From assembly GCA_030412945.1 (NCBI GenBank), contig JAUHJS010000001.1, forward strand, positions 124,001 to 188,000: a DNA stretch of 64,000 bases, given 5' to 3'. A model generated the notes under the pieces. It was not told where the DNA came from and made no database searches. It was given only the letters and a program-made list of their open reading frames with translations. Every line of letters begins with the position of its first letter. The stretch's first letter is position 1. This document shows positions 44,901-53,089 of this stretch, in pieces. The position numbers and the translations under genes were made by a program. Source of the DNA: Shiella aurantiaca (GTDB taxonomy: Bacteria > Bacteroidota > Bacteroidia > Cytophagales > Cyclobacteriaceae).

Positions 44901-47900
44901 ATCGGGATGTAGTGTCTCCCAAGCAATTTCTATTACAGATAAGCCAATTATTCCAGATAACATCACCTTCGAGGACAATATGGATCCTCAGACTTTCTGT
45001 AGTGATAATGGTAGCCTGAATATTGTTCTTGATGCACCTTTTCTAAACACGGACTACAATATCACGTGGTATAACTCCGAAGCCGATTACCAAAGCAATA
45101 CGCCAAGAGCAGAAACTTCTTTCGATTTAAGTGGACTGGCCGCAGGTGTATATGTGTTCACTTTGGAGAAAAACAATGGTGCGGGTAATGGCTGTCCTTC
45201 TTCGCCTTACCGCATTGAAGTAACAGAGGATATTACCTATCCTACCCTCGATTTGGTGGCCAATAGCAATACCACCTGCTCGGGAACACCTGATGGTAGC
45301 ATTGAAGTAAATGTTGCCACCGCAGGCTTAGGTTCTACCTTCGATATCAGTATTGCTCCTGACCCGAATGCCGTAGGCGTACAAGCGGGTGTAAATGCCT
45401 TTACTTTTGCTAATCTAGCTGAAGGCACCTATACCATTGTAGCAGTTGACAATGTCTCGGGATGTAGTGTTTCGCAAGCAATTACAGTGGCTCACGATCC
45501 TTTTATTCCTGAAAATCTGGATATACTTATCAATGCCATTCCACAAAGCAATTGTACAAACCCTGATGGTAGCATTACGGTAAGTTCAGACCCGGCTAAT
45601 CCTGTCGACTTGAGTGAGTATACCATTGTTTGGTATGATTCAGAGTCAGATTTTGCAGCGAATACACCCAATACGGAAAGTTCATTCACCTTGTCTAATC
45701 TTTCTGCAGGTATCTATCTATTCACATTAGAGAAAAATACAGGAATAGGTACAGGATGTCCTTCATCACCTTATCGGGTAGAAGTAAAAGACAATCTTTT
45801 CCTTCCTATGATAACCGCTTTACCAGAAGCCAATACCAGTTGTGATATAAATCAGGCCGATGGTAGTATTGCCATTTCAGCTACCACCAATAATGTAGTG
45901 GGAACCTACACCTATACCGTAACAGATGCTGCTGGAGTGGTGGCAGGCACCCAAAATGGTGTAAGTAATTTCACAATCACCGGATTAGCTGAGGGAGTTT
46001 ATACAGTATCTGCTTTTGATGAGTTGAGGGAATGTACCAATACCATAGAAGTAGAAATACAAGCCCAACCGCTCAAACCAGCCGATTTGGCCTTGGATAT
46101 TCAGGTAAATAATCAATTGGATTGTAATCCAAGCGGTTCTATAGTAGTGACCTACCCTGATGTAGCTACTACCGACCCTTCTGAATATACTATTGCGTGG
46201 TTCGGAACATTGGCAGAAGCAGAAGCCTTTGCAAATGCCCCTGATGATCCAAGCAATTCGGCTAGTGCACTTCGTTGGGGGCCTGCTGATATTGCACCTA
46301 ATAGTACCTTGGATGGCGTTTTTGCAGGCACGTATTACTTCGTATTCCAAAAAATCAGCGGTGAAGGTGCCGGGTGTACCTCGGCCATCTTCAATGAAAC
46401 CATACAAGAACTGAGCAGTACACCTACCATGACCTTCGAGGTAGAGCCGAATACGATTTGTGAAGGCTCTCAACCAGATGGGGTGGTAACTGTTACTCCT
46501 CGCGAGCGTGATGGCAGCACAGATACTTATTCTTTTGCTTGGTCCTACAGTGGTGAAAAGCCTGAATTGTTTACCGATCCGGGAGATGTAAATGAATATG
46601 TAGGTGCTACCGATGGCTTCTATACCGTAACAGTAACCAATACGATTACAGGCTGTAGTTCAACCTCTACCGTGGAAGTGATTTTGGATAAAAGTCAAAG
46701 CATTCCAAATATCATTGAAGTTGAAGTTACGGATCCGCTGGATTGTAACCCTACGGGTATTGCAGAGGTAACGCGTCTTTCCATTGGTGGTACCATTTTC
46801 CTAAGCAAAGCCAATGGCGATGATTTGGATACCGACTTTGATTACCTATGGTTTAATGGAGATCCAAGCGACCCAGCTACTGAATTGGTGACCGACCCAA
46901 TTACCGGACTACCTGTTAGCAGTTCGGTAATAACTGGCTTGGGCATCGGAACCTACTTCGTTCAGGTGGTAAGTTCTGTCACGGAATGTGAGTCAATCTA
47001 TAAGCAAATCGAGGTATCTGATGATGATATCATCTATCCAGGTGGTTTTATAGAGCTTACCGAGCCGCAAATCTCTTGCGACCCTACCAATGGTTTGGCT
47101 ATTTTGACGGCCTTTGGATATGAAGGAAGCGACCCAAGTGCCAATACAGATACCTATAGCTTTACATGGTATCTGCAAGAAGGTGATAGTCTCGTTGAAA
47201 TTGTACCGAGCGGAAATACTACCATTACCAATACCAGCAATACCAGTGAACTGGCCAATATCTACAATGGCACGTATTGGGTAAATATCTTGAATACGGT
47301 CACCAATTGTAGCAATGACCTCTTCTTTATCTTGGAAGATCAAAGCGATGAGTTCCGTCCGCAAGTATCGGTATCCTCTACTCCGGTAGACCGCTGTACT
47401 CCGGGCGATAATGGCATCAGCGACAATGGTAGCTTAAGTGCCAATGTGGTGAATGCCTTGGATGGTCACACCTTCGCCTACACTTGGTATTACCATGGCG
47501 ATGCGCCTAACGAAAACTTCAATTACGCTACGGCCACTCCTTATGCCAATACCGCTATTGTACAAAATGTGGCTGTTGGTTTCTATGCGGTGATCGTGCA
47601 AGATTTGATAACCACCTGTAACAACGAACCTCCGGTGATTGTAGAGGTGAAGGATGAAAGAAACTTCCCAGAGCTGAAAATCAGGGAAATTCAGCCTATG
47701 ACCAATTGCGAAATCACCAGTGCCAATGGTCAGTTGGAAGCTTCGGCCGATGGCGTGGTTGCAGGCTATACTTTTGAATGGTATGAAATTATTATCAATA
47801 ATAACAATCAAGAGGAATTTATTGGCCCTATTATAGTAAATGGACAAATGGCGCGCCATCTGTTGATAGGACAAAGAGCGGGATCATATCTGGTGCGCGT

Positions 47901-48753
47901 GACTGATAACTATTCAGGCTGTTTTTCCGAACAAAGAGGCACGATCACCGATGAGACCATCTTGCCGGAAACGCCAACCGCCCTAATAGAAGCGAATCGC
48001 ACCAACTGCGTGGAGCCAAACGGTATCATTACGGCCAATGTAAATGGCAATAATACGGATTACTTCTTCGACTGGCACCAAGGCGAGTCTGTTGCTAGTG
48101 GCACTTTTGTTTTCCGCGGACAAACGCTTCGTGGTGCCGATATCGGCCCGTACACCGTTACCGCCACCAATATGGTAACAGGTTGCGTGTCGGCAGAAGC
48201 CACCGTAACGATTGCTGATGAGCGTATCTTACCGGAATTTGAGTTCTACACCATTCCTTCGCACTGCGAAAACCCAACAGGTTATATGGAATTCACGGTT
48301 TTGAATAATTCAGTCATTGAAACCGTAGAATGGACCAATGTGGAAACGGGTGAGGTAGTAGGTTCAGGCGTATTTGTAAACAATGTACTTCCGGGAATTT
48401 ACGAAGCACGAATGATTACTTTCGAAGGTTGTGAAATCAACGGACAAGTGACCGTGGGCACCGAAATCACCGAATACAATGGTATCTCGGCCAATGGCGA
48501 TGGTATCAACGACTTCTTCCAAATTGATTGTATATCACTGTTCCCGAACAATAATGTAAAAATCTTCAACCGTGCGGGCACATTGGTATTTGAAATTGAT
48601 AACTATAATAACCTGGACCGTGTGTTTGAAGGCATCGGTGTGAAAGGGGTATATCCTACAGGGCGCGTATTGCCTGCCGGAACCTACTTCTACATCATCG
48701 ATAAGCGCGATGGCTCACGACCAGAAACGGGATACTTAGAATTAGCACGTTAA
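35971..48753 (+). CDS. Giant T9SS-secreted repeat adhesin (SprB-like)
   Basis: A 4,260-residue cell-surface protein. Order: signal peptide (MNRFFAFTLGAFLFFSLNAFAQ), calcium-binding EF-like motifs (NNLDDDGDGLIDCND, NVDNDGDGTIDEND), FG-GAP repeats over about residues 80-650 (VGDVDGDGQPDI, IADIDGDEVAEI, ADINEDGNIDV, FNNDGAPEL, ADVNGDGATDI), then some thirty to forty Ig-like repeats of 85-110 residues with the recurring pattern T-x-C-x(3-6)-PNG ... YTFxWYxG ... YTVxVTxxxxGC, and finally a T9SS type B domain (SANGDGINDFFQIDC ... PAGTYFYIIDKRDG). SprB and RemA are comparable gliding adhesins. A sprF-like gene follows after 4 bp. The ATG at 35971 was chosen for the signal peptide. Confidence 0.9.
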   Translation: MNRFFAFTLGAFLFFSLNAFAQSEICNNNLDDDGDGLIDCNDTDCQFGANIEEGCNCFDNVDNDGDGTIDENDPDCTKYFGLEFIGEGSDCSLDPPAGSDVFDSISDDPTFSGQNTVDTQSKMAVGDVDGDGQPDIVTTSKFNKAVRVINTLTGDEKSLFRTPQDSPNGYFPDNNNKHYQELEVAIADIDGDEVAEIYTIASFRSTSNDPATKFYLLGFRYAPGTLIPIFSSPVYLGTQRPGSMGITDFDGDGLAEVYVRNMIFAAENGAILANPGGNWQTEVNSGSVAVNIDKSSANQELVCGKIIYTVPNLSARTTQTLTVWKNLDDTHPNYYFPKVVAGVAEYGTVNFSTTSVADINEDGNIDVVLSGARTNNTGPTTVFYWDVAQNIATHFSPPDTTAAAGGGGSNGWPWGTSRVNIGEIDGDGRLELTFTAGTRLWALDVANDGTLTTAWPFPYYRALKDAKSGLIANTVYDFNNDGAPELVYRDSEQLVIVNGADGGVSGTGTQTELKVLPCQSHTFTEGPIIADVNGDGATDICVPCYTSNNANAFKLDADIQQQALGGIRLYYSSANDWLPTRQVWNQAGYFVIHIKDDLTVPRTQMDMTTVFGTGACPNGVPGPQQPFNTYLNQVPTLGPNGCPVFPAPDITFAGDDPNDPSVDPTSPDYFPAVKFTPPTCGDLGISVEFNIVNNGSLTISDDIPVTFYLNNPTDAAANASYILHSLTLPVTNFEVGDTLSFGPYSFNGPGTTFTLYASLNDDGSALPLDTTRTSTECKLGNNIYSVLIDPQPFDVAIEIVSDNNKCTDDAPDQGELKAVITKDGVVVTDYSKYAFQWYVGEAPDTTRIPAPEGTGDRLFFVSDTTRYTLIVTNTEKGCSSNPIDTLVSRAQPEIFVNFNEISRQTQCFPYNGELEVFLTDVNGAAVDPTGYTFAWYVTNFSNPLGIVGRVGDNLVAAEYLVTAEKNGCTYQGSYTLLGPTLPTVSASLLQGVFSCTTPSSGSVTAVAEINGVVQDPANYEFEWYFWDEVNQQIGSLISATDKAATRTGLAAGWYAVVAKDIATQCSSTPPIPIEVTDERIYPIAIITEVAPQTSCDENQPNGILEANVYDPSDLTTPLDQALFNFEWFQGDNTLAANAHTSVDENGRVALEVAGGGIPYTVRVSYKASGCSHDTIFVISEDKNFPVVTGTTQPNSVCNDALASQQYTGAIDLDITFDGVAVNDLAGYTVDWFHGTDTNIADSLIVSNSSFTLSGLKDGYYSVLVTKDDVHCTSTPVDFQILNETVQPIVNLALTPETTCSGTPNGAISASVDETAQGGAAAVTTGYTFAWFSGNDTLAANALGVTSATLSGIEGGANYTVLVTNTLTGCQRVQSTFLADESELPVISLDQTPNTVCDVSLTSDPSTIQYTGTVTATLSPFANGSSDYTVELYEGAAVAGTPSTQNVAITTAIFTNLEDGFYTVRWVDNDLGCTSLPQTIEVKLEPDLPVIVLTPTGSTNCPGGTPNGSISTDIDAGAPSTDYAYQWYTGSDDSSPIAGATGATITGIQGGATNTYTVRVTNLATGCRQLGTITLPDDSEEPTLTLAQTPNTICDATLGFDGAISITLDATFTGSGDYSAKLFDDGGVEIDNETTITGNTFSFTGLEDGDYTVTWTDDVLGCTSQPFAISVQPNKTLPTVVLTPTGSTNCDPALPNGSLTVSVNGSATDQSADFTYEWFEGDSDSDPLIGGATAFELLNRQGGAAEQYTVRVTDISTGCFALATTTLPDDSEEPTLTLAQTPNTICDATLGFDGEIAITLDATFTGSGDYSAKLFDDGGVEIDSESTITATTFSFTGLEDGDYTVTWTDDVLGCTSQPFAITVQHNKTLPTVVLTPTGSTNCDPALPNGSLTVSVNGSATDQSADFTYEWFEGDSDSDPLIGGASDFELLNQQGAAGKQYTVRVTDLSTGCFALATTTLSDNSTGPVINLSQTPNTICDDSFAPFDGEIDVSLAAYPNGSGDYTVDLYAGNDATGTLQESVDIASTTHTFTDLEDGFYTVVWTDNVLGCISQELTIEVEEDVVLPVITSVVKPQESCDPSTPNGSLTFTVGGTDTGYRFNLYEGTTTTDPLVGGPQDDDGIFAGLEGNTTYLVEVIDLSTGCRNEQTVIVPEVIKTPELSVSKTDIISCDPADSGEITATIEINGVAIGAGEYADYDFEWYFGQDDSGTPLTDTDEVLGGIQTEGYYTVRAVHSVNNCESLLATTYINAPSPFNVKFQVITPPNFCSDFSGVVTAYVDLDNDNSIDANEVDLSNFTFEWYSGWPTNTPPANFFTDPAVQLPAGGPMTNYNNGVNFTGVANTFPSENDLATDTNGPTLFGVADGQYTLVATDANGCKSFATYYLEYLNAHDVTFTVKNDESCTNDDGEISVTNVINIGGTPETDFIVYIFDYATPDFSDLTALAGTALASVEITTSLAADLPLTVSGLAPGNYYVTAFNEAINCPSPLRLVTVEEAALKPLISISDIQPNQSCTTPGTGSFTVTVNKDPNDLVAIADYDVVVTAANDAAFNYTDNDLADGASTVVDGVGLEDDIYTVTVTSNSGCVSTVDVEIKAQPAVPVLSLTGIDIVPDTNCDPNNGSITVDIADFSMSNPSIPVGVITDYSFTWYFGPTATGTPIYTATGAAGGNVLDPSKVAPALFPGAGTYWLVATRTNNGAGNEGVGCSSSPLRIDIPDEAIDPTLDISTTGNTACNAPFTGEIVAEADGAAGTYDYELFLGAASQGTQSAALGTSVTFSPLGPNIYTLVATNQTTGCSVSRDIEIADTPIYPDNITFNANMSPQTFCSNNGSLDIDFTGAFVGTEGDYDITWFNSEADYQSNTPRAETTFNLSGLAAGVYVFTLQKNNGAGNGCPSSPYRIEVTEDITYPTLDLVANSNTTCSGTPDGSIEVNVVTTGLVSTFDISISPDPNGVGIQAGVNAFTFIELAEGTYTITAVDNVSGCSVSQAISITDKPIIPDNITFEDNMDPQTFCSDNGSLNIVLDAPFLNTDYNITWYNSEADYQSNTPRAETSFDLSGLAAGVYVFTLEKNNGAGNGCPSSPYRIEVTEDITYPTLDLVANSNTTCSGTPDGSIEVNVATAGLGSTFDISIAPDPNAVGVQAGVNAFTFANLAEGTYTIVAVDNVSGCSVSQAITVAHDPFIPENLDILINAIPQSNCTNPDGSITVSSDPANPVDLSEYTIVWYDSESDFAANTPNTESSFTLSNLSAGIYLFTLEKNTGIGTGCPSSPYRVEVKDNLFLPMITALPEANTSCDINQADGSIAISATTNNVVGTYTYTVTDAAGVVAGTQNGVSNFTITGLAEGVYTVSAFDELRECTNTIEVEIQAQPLKPADLALDIQVNNQLDCNPSGSIVVTYPDVATTDPSEYTIAWFGTLAEAEAFANAPDDPSNSASALRWGPADIAPNSTLDGVFAGTYYFVFQKISGEGAGCTSAIFNETIQELSSTPTMTFEVEPNTICEGSQPDGVVTVTPRERDGSTDTYSFAWSYSGEKPELFTDPGDVNEYVGATDGFYTVTVTNTITGCSSTSTVEVILDKSQSIPNIIEVEVTDPLDCNPTGIAEVTRLSIGGTIFLSKANGDDLDTDFDYLWFNGDPSDPATELVTDPITGLPVSSSVITGLGIGTYFVQVVSSVTECESIYKQIEVSDDDIIYPGGFIELTEPQISCDPTNGLAILTAFGYEGSDPSANTDTYSFTWYLQEGDSLVEIVPSGNTTITNTSNTSELANIYNGTYWVNILNTVTNCSNDLFFILEDQSDEFRPQVSVSSTPVDRCTPGDNGISDNGSLSANVVNALDGHTFAYTWYYHGDAPNENFNYATATPYANTAIVQNVAVGFYAVIVQDLITTCNNEPPVIVEVKDERNFPELKIREIQPMTNCEITSANGQLEASADGVVAGYTFEWYEIIINNNNQEEFIGPIIVNGQMARHLLIGQRAGSYLVRVTDNYSGCFSEQRGTITDETILPETPTALIEANRTNCVEPNGIITANVNGNNTDYFFDWHQGESVASGTFVFRGQTLRGADIGPYTVTATNMVTGCVSAEATVTIADERILPEFEFYTIPSHCENPTGYMEFTVLNNSVIETVEWTNVETGEVVGSGVFVNNVLPGIYEARMITFEGCEINGQVTVGTEITEYNGISANGDGINDFFQIDCISLFPNNNVKIFNRAGTLVFEIDNYNNLDRVFEGIGVKGVYPTGRVLPAGTYFYIIDKRDGSRPETGYLELAR
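40696..41847 (+). repeat. Near-identical 576-bp tandem duplication in the adhesin gene
   Basis: Positions 40696-41271 and 41272-41847 repeat in frame with a 576-bp (192-codon) period, equal to two Ig-like repeats. Stretches such as that from 41003 to 41145 recur almost base for base at 41579-41721. Third-base identity shows a recent duplication or gene conversion. Confidence 0.85.
44391..45506 (+). repeat. Second tandem duplication in the adhesin gene (about 555-561 bp)
   Basis: Copy 1 (about 44391-44951) and copy 2 (about 44952-45506) share TCCGAAGCCGATTACCAAAG at 44521 and 45076 and long stretches around ATTGAAGTAACCGAGGATAT. Copy 2 is two codons shorter near its start. It is more diverged than the 576-bp pair. 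Confidence 0.8.
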
Positions 48754-48757
48754 AAAT

Positions 48758-49693
48758 ATGAACAGGCAAATCGTAATTTTTTTCCTGATAATAATCGGCC
48801 TGACTGGGGCTGTACTGGATGCGTTGGCACAACAACGCCCCGTACAATCCCTCTATATGTTTGATTTATTATTGGTGAACCCTGCCTATGCCGGACGAGA
48901 TGTTCAGGTAAGTGCAACGGCCATTAATCGTAATCAATGGGTCAACTTTGAGGGGGCACCCAAAACCTCTACCTTAAGTGTGCATAGTAGCTTTTTTAGC
49001 AACATTGTGGGTGTGGGTTTATTAGTAACCAATGACAATATTGGTATTCACAATGATTTTAGTGCGTATGGTATCTACTCCTATCGCTTACGCTTGGCGC
49101 GTAATCATTACTTATCCACTGGCGTACAGGGCGGATTCAATAATCTGGTATCCGACTTCGATTTGCTCAATAACAAAAGTCCTGATGCCAACCTAAGTGG
49201 TACCAATACAGTAATTAAACCCAATGTGGGCGTAGGGTTTTACTATACCTTTAAAGATTTGTATGCGGGCATTTCAGCGCCTTATTTGATTAATAATGAG
49301 GTAATTGACCTGGAAAATGTCACCACCACCGTAAAGCAAAGACGCTATTACTACATCATGGGGGGATACTCCTACGATGTATCGCCTGTGGTGCGCGTAA
49401 AGCCCAATGCCCTTATCCGCATGCAAGAGGGCTCTGCCTTGAGTATTGATTTGAATACCAACGTTTTCTTATATCAGGTGGTGGGCTTGGGTCTTTCGTA
49501 TCGAAGTGTAGAAGGCTTTGTAGCTATGTTTGAGTTGAAATTTACCGATAATTTTCACTTTGGCTATGCCTACGATATCACCACCTCCGATATTCGGAAA
49601 TACTCCAATGGATCGCATGAATTCATGTTGAATTACCGATTCAAAATCCGTAAAGCACACGAAGGAGTTCCTTGTCCCACCTACTTTAAATAA
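48758..49693 (+). CDS. PorP/SprF family type IX secretion protein
   Basis: A 311-residue outer-membrane protein: signal peptide (IIIGLTGAVLDALAQQ), then PVQSLYMFDLLLVNPAYAGRDVQVSATAINRNQWVNFEGAPKTSTLS, the standard PorP/SprF opening, and barrel strands to the end (YSYDVSPVVRVKPNALIRMQ, FHFGYAYDITTSDIRKYSNGSHEFMLNYRF). The start lies 4 bp after the stop of the giant adhesin, reproducing the sprB-sprF order of Flavobacterium johnsoniae, where SprF is needed to export SprB. It lacks the SPOR extension of the other PorP-like protein here. Confidence 0.92.
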   Translation: MNRQIVIFFLIIIGLTGAVLDALAQQRPVQSLYMFDLLLVNPAYAGRDVQVSATAINRNQWVNFEGAPKTSTLSVHSSFFSNIVGVGLLVTNDNIGIHNDFSAYGIYSYRLRLARNHYLSTGVQGGFNNLVSDFDLLNNKSPDANLSGTNTVIKPNVGVGFYYTFKDLYAGISAPYLINNEVIDLENVTTTVKQRRYYYIMGGYSYDVSPVVRVKPNALIRMQEGSALSIDLNTNVFLYQVVGLGLSYRSVEGFVAMFELKFTDNFHFGYAYDITTSDIRKYSNGSHEFMLNYRFKIRKAHEGVPCPTYFK

Positions 49694-49764
49694 AACGGGT
49701 AAGTTGACATAGTTTTCGGCCTATTCATGAACCATTCGTGGCTTTTGAATACCTTTGCGCTACT

Positions 49765-50949
49765 ATGCAAGTATTACCTACGGTTTATCTAAAAAAGGGA
49801 AAGGATGCGGCCCTAAAGCGTTTCCATCACTGGGTATTTTCAGGTGCTATCCAATCCGATGTAACAGGTTTAGCCAATGGCGCTTTAGTACGCGTGCTCA
49901 ATAGCGCCAAGGAGTTTTTGGGCATAGGCCATTACCAAAATGGCAGCATTGCCATCCGCATCATCAGCTTTCAGGAAGTCGCCATCGACCAAGTCTTCTG
50001 GAATGGTAAAATCCAAAAGGCCTATTCCTTGCGTCAGCGATTAGGCTTGTCGGAAAGTGCCGAAACTACTACCTATCGCTTGGTACATGCCGAAGGCGAT
50101 GAACTTCCTGGTCTTATTATTGATATCTACGGACAAGCGGCCGTTATCCAAGCGCATAGCCAAGGCATGCACGAGGCCATTCCTTTTATCAGCCAAGCCT
50201 TACAGAATGTATTGGGAGCGCAACTCCATACAATTTACGATAAAAGTGCCGAGGCTTTGTTCTCCAAAGAAGACAAGTCCCAAAACACCTACCTCATACA
50301 GCAAGAAAACCACCAAGTGGTAAAAGAACATGGCAATGCCTTTTATATTGATTGGGAAGAAGGTCAAAAAACAGGCTTCTTTATCGATCAGCGCGAAAAC
50401 CGCCACCTCTTGGGTACTTACTCACAAGGCAAGAAAGTACTGAATACGTTTTGCTACTCAGGCGGCTTCTCCGTGTATGCCTTGCAGGCTGGAGCCAGCC
50501 ATGTACATTCGGTGGATATCTCAGAAAAGGCCATTGCCCTCACCAATCGCAATGTACAGTTAAATGGATTTTCGGAAGAACAGCATTCGGCCATTGCAGC
50601 CGATGTGATGAAATACATCAAGGAAGTGGGCAATGATTATGATGTAATTGTCCTCGATCCTCCTGCCTTTGCCAAGCACCTCAATGCCCGCCACAATGCC
50701 GTGCAGGCTTATAAGCGACTGAATTCCTTGGCTTTATCGCGTATTAAGCCCGGTGGGATACTTTTTACTTTTAGCTGCTCACAAGTGGTAGATAAAACCC
50801 TTTTCAACCATACCATTGCTTCGGCAGCCATGGAAGCAGGTAGAAGTATTAAAATCTTGCATCACCTACACCAGCCAGCCGATCATCCGGTGAATATTTT
50901 CCATCCCGAAACGGAATACCTCAAGGGATTGGTGTTATACGTAGAGTAA
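49765..50949 (+). CDS. RlmI-like 23S rRNA methyltransferase
   Basis: A 394-residue protein: an N-terminal PUA domain (HWVFSGAIQSDVTGLANGALVRVLNSAKEFLGIG), then a class I SAM-methyltransferase domain with VLNTFCYSGGFSVYALQAGA (SAM loop), VHSVDISEKAI and the catalytic motif VLDPPAFAKH, followed by TFSCSQ. This is the architecture of RlmI, which makes m5C in 23S rRNA. Translation from ATG 49765 removes nine non-homologous residues present when a GTG at 49738 is used. TACCTTTG at 49750-49757, just upstream, looks like a -7 element and would give a very short leader. Confidence 0.85.
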   Translation: MQVLPTVYLKKGKDAALKRFHHWVFSGAIQSDVTGLANGALVRVLNSAKEFLGIGHYQNGSIAIRIISFQEVAIDQVFWNGKIQKAYSLRQRLGLSESAETTTYRLVHAEGDELPGLIIDIYGQAAVIQAHSQGMHEAIPFISQALQNVLGAQLHTIYDKSAEALFSKEDKSQNTYLIQQENHQVVKEHGNAFYIDWEEGQKTGFFIDQRENRHLLGTYSQGKKVLNTFCYSGGFSVYALQAGASHVHSVDISEKAIALTNRNVQLNGFSEEQHSAIAADVMKYIKEVGNDYDVIVLDPPAFAKHLNARHNAVQAYKRLNSLALSRIKPGGILFTFSCSQVVDKTLFNHTIASAAMEAGRSIKILHHLHQPADHPVNIFHPETEYLKGLVLYVE

Positions 50950-50950
50950 T

Positions 50951-51940
50951 TCATTCGGCAATGGCTGGATTTACATGTACAAAGCTCCACCAATGCCATA
51001 CGCCATTCTGGGGAGCGGTAAAGGTGAGTAATGTCCTGCGGATACTCGGGCGAAGCGGAAGGCTGATTTCCATCTTTCCTTCGCCCAATTTTTTGTATTC
51101 ATAAGCACTGCCCGATTTGAATACATTTACCGCACCAAAACTGGCCGCGTCTTCTAATTGTAAGTGCCACACTTGTTGACTGCCTCGCACAAAAGTGCTA
51201 TCTACTTTTAGGGGCAAAGCCTTCATTTTTACCTTGTCTACAAAGCCTTTATAGGTGGCAAATGGACCGCCCATAGGGAAACGCGGAATCAATAAAGGAT
51301 CGGAGCCGGAATAAAAGACTCCTGAATTTTGAGCCGCCACGGCCGTAAAACCGAATTTTTTAATCACTTGATATAACGCATCATCCCATTCACCAAAAGG
51401 ATAGGCAAAGCTCTTGGCTTCTATATCGAGGTTTTCCTTAAGCAATTGCTGGCAAAGCCTTACCTCTTTTTCAAAGGCCGAAGCCTTTTCAGCATCCGCC
51501 ATGGAAAGGAAATAAGCATGACTGTGGGTATGATTACCAATTTCGATACCATAATCGGCCATTTCTTTAATCTGCGTCCAGCTCATATAACCCTTTCCAC
51601 CCACATTTTCGGTATTCACAAAAAGACTGGCCGTGAAGCCATATTTCTTCAAGAGTGGAAAGCCATATTCATAAAAAGAGGTATAGGCATCGTCTATGGT
51701 CAAGGCTACCCATTTGGCGGGCGTTTGATTTACTAATGTGGGTAATTCTGATAAGCGAGCCGTACGATAGCCATTGGTTTTGAGGTAATTCAGCTGCTCT
51801 TCAAATACAGCCGTGCTAATATTGGTGCTGGGATACCTGGCATCTCCCACCCGATGGTACACAAAAGTCGGAATATGATTTTGGGCAAAAACAGAAATAC
51901 CAAATGCCCACAAAGCGATAAAAATGAAGATAAAACGCAT
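50951..51940 (-). CDS. Secreted polysaccharide deacetylase (NodB domain)
   Basis: A 329-residue protein with a signal peptide (RFIFIFIALWAFGISVFAQ). The NodB motifs are visible: TIDDAY (motif 1, two aspartates) and HTHSH (motif 2, metal-binding histidines), then SFAYPFGEWD (motif 3). It removes N- or O-acetyl groups from a polysaccharide or peptidoglycan outside the inner membrane. A C-terminal beta-rich region of about 80 residues (QQVWHLQLEDAASFG...) is additional. An ATG at 51970 would add ten residues. It converges with the methyltransferase gene. Confidence 0.85.
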   Translation of the reverse strand: MRFIFIFIALWAFGISVFAQNHIPTFVYHRVGDARYPSTNISTAVFEEQLNYLKTNGYRTARLSELPTLVNQTPAKWVALTIDDAYTSFYEYGFPLLKKYGFTASLFVNTENVGGKGYMSWTQIKEMADYGIEIGNHTHSHAYFLSMADAEKASAFEKEVRLCQQLLKENLDIEAKSFAYPFGEWDDALYQVIKKFGFTAVAAQNSGVFYSGSDPLLIPRFPMGGPFATYKGFVDKVKMKALPLKVDSTFVRGSQQVWHLQLEDAASFGAVNVFKSGSAYEYKKLGEGKMEISLPLRPSIRRTLLTFTAPQNGVWHWWSFVHVNPAIAE

Positions 51941-51985
51941 AAAAAAAGGATGTTGAAAAACACCCTTCAATTTACAAGATTATCC

Positions 51986-52858
51986 TTACATACTGGCAAA
52001 CCAGCCCGGACCTTCTGTTTTACGCACAAAATAGCCGGGGTGCAAACCGTATTGATCATACTTGGTAAAATCATTGGCCTTCATTACCACCTTGAGTTTG
52101 TTCACGTACTCAAGGCCCATTTCAGAATAGCGGTTCAAATGATTCACCAATTGATAAGGATTTTGCTTTTGTTCATTGGCAATCCGAAATTCCTGATAGG
52201 CTTTTACTCGTCCTAAAGTCTGGAAATAATCGTAAATACTGGCGCTCAGGTCATCGTATTTCTTCAAATACACTTGCTTGTCGGCTCGAGCGTATTTGGC
52301 TTTAATGGAAGCCTCATGTGACCCATTATAATCCCAAATACCAAAAACGTTATTAGCCTCTGTGAAAAAACGACTCGTTCCCCATCCCGACTCCACAGCC
52401 GCCTGCGCCAATACGATGCTCACAGGGGGCGTTTGCATGCGCCTGAGTAGCAGGTCTATGTCTTCCGTTTTATAAATCTGTGTGAATTTGTTCAGCTGTA
52501 TGCTGTCCGAAAAGCTGAGTGTTTGCTGTTGAAGTATTTTATCTTGGATCAACAGAATTTGCGCCCTATCGCGGTCGATATGGTGCTTGGCCACCAAAAT
52601 GGCAGGAAGCATCAAATCCACAAATTTTTGCTTTTTCTCTGCTACGGGAAGATGCTTGAGTGATACGGTGCCCTGATAAATCACAGGAGCCACTAGCGTA
52701 TCCATTACGGTTACGATATCCTTTTCACTGGCCAAAGCTCGGTATTCTACCGCCAAAAAGGTGGTCGGATTTTTAGTCCGGCAAGCACCCATTGCCAATA
52801 GTAAAAGGAAAACCGCAAATACAGATTGTGGGGATAATCTCAATTGCTTTTTTATCAT
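51986..52858 (-). CDS. Bax-like glucosaminidase lipoprotein
   Basis: A 290-residue protein. A lipoprotein signal ends in LAMGAC. The C-terminal domain has the Bax/LYZ2 glucosaminidase pattern VSIVLAQAAVESGWGTSRFFTEANNVFGIWDYNG, with the catalytic glutamate in AAVESGWG. It probably cuts peptidoglycan glycan strands at the cell envelope. It is next to the deacetylase gene (15 bp apart, same strand), which fits a shared role in wall remodelling. An ATG at 52879 is an alternative start. Confidence 0.85.
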   Translation of the reverse strand: MIKKQLRLSPQSVFAVFLLLLAMGACRTKNPTTFLAVEYRALASEKDIVTVMDTLVAPVIYQGTVSLKHLPVAEKKQKFVDLMLPAILVAKHHIDRDRAQILLIQDKILQQQTLSFSDSIQLNKFTQIYKTEDIDLLLRRMQTPPVSIVLAQAAVESGWGTSRFFTEANNVFGIWDYNGSHEASIKAKYARADKQVYLKKYDDLSASIYDYFQTLGRVKAYQEFRIANEQKQNPYQLVNHLNRYSEMGLEYVNKLKVVMKANDFTKYDQYGLHPGYFVRKTEGPGWFASM

Positions 52859-53089
52859 AAACATTGCAAATGTCGACAATTGTTCTGAATAATGGAAGTT
52901 TTACGAAAAAATCAATATATTATTTTGAAATATTTGACAATTGTAAAATATTATTCCATTCACCTTATTCTGCATACATTTGGTACAAGGCTATTAACTG
53001 CTTTTATCCGTGTTTAGTTTGCCCTAGCCGACAGATGCTTTTGGTATTTCCATCTGCCCAATGTAATTTTCGACAAAATTACATTTTCC

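Noticed and set aside
40000-46000. Periodic repeats that might suggest a CRISPR array or satellite
   Set aside because: The repeats are in frame, 85-110 codons long and encode Ig-like domains of the adhesin; there are no short repeats with unique spacers.
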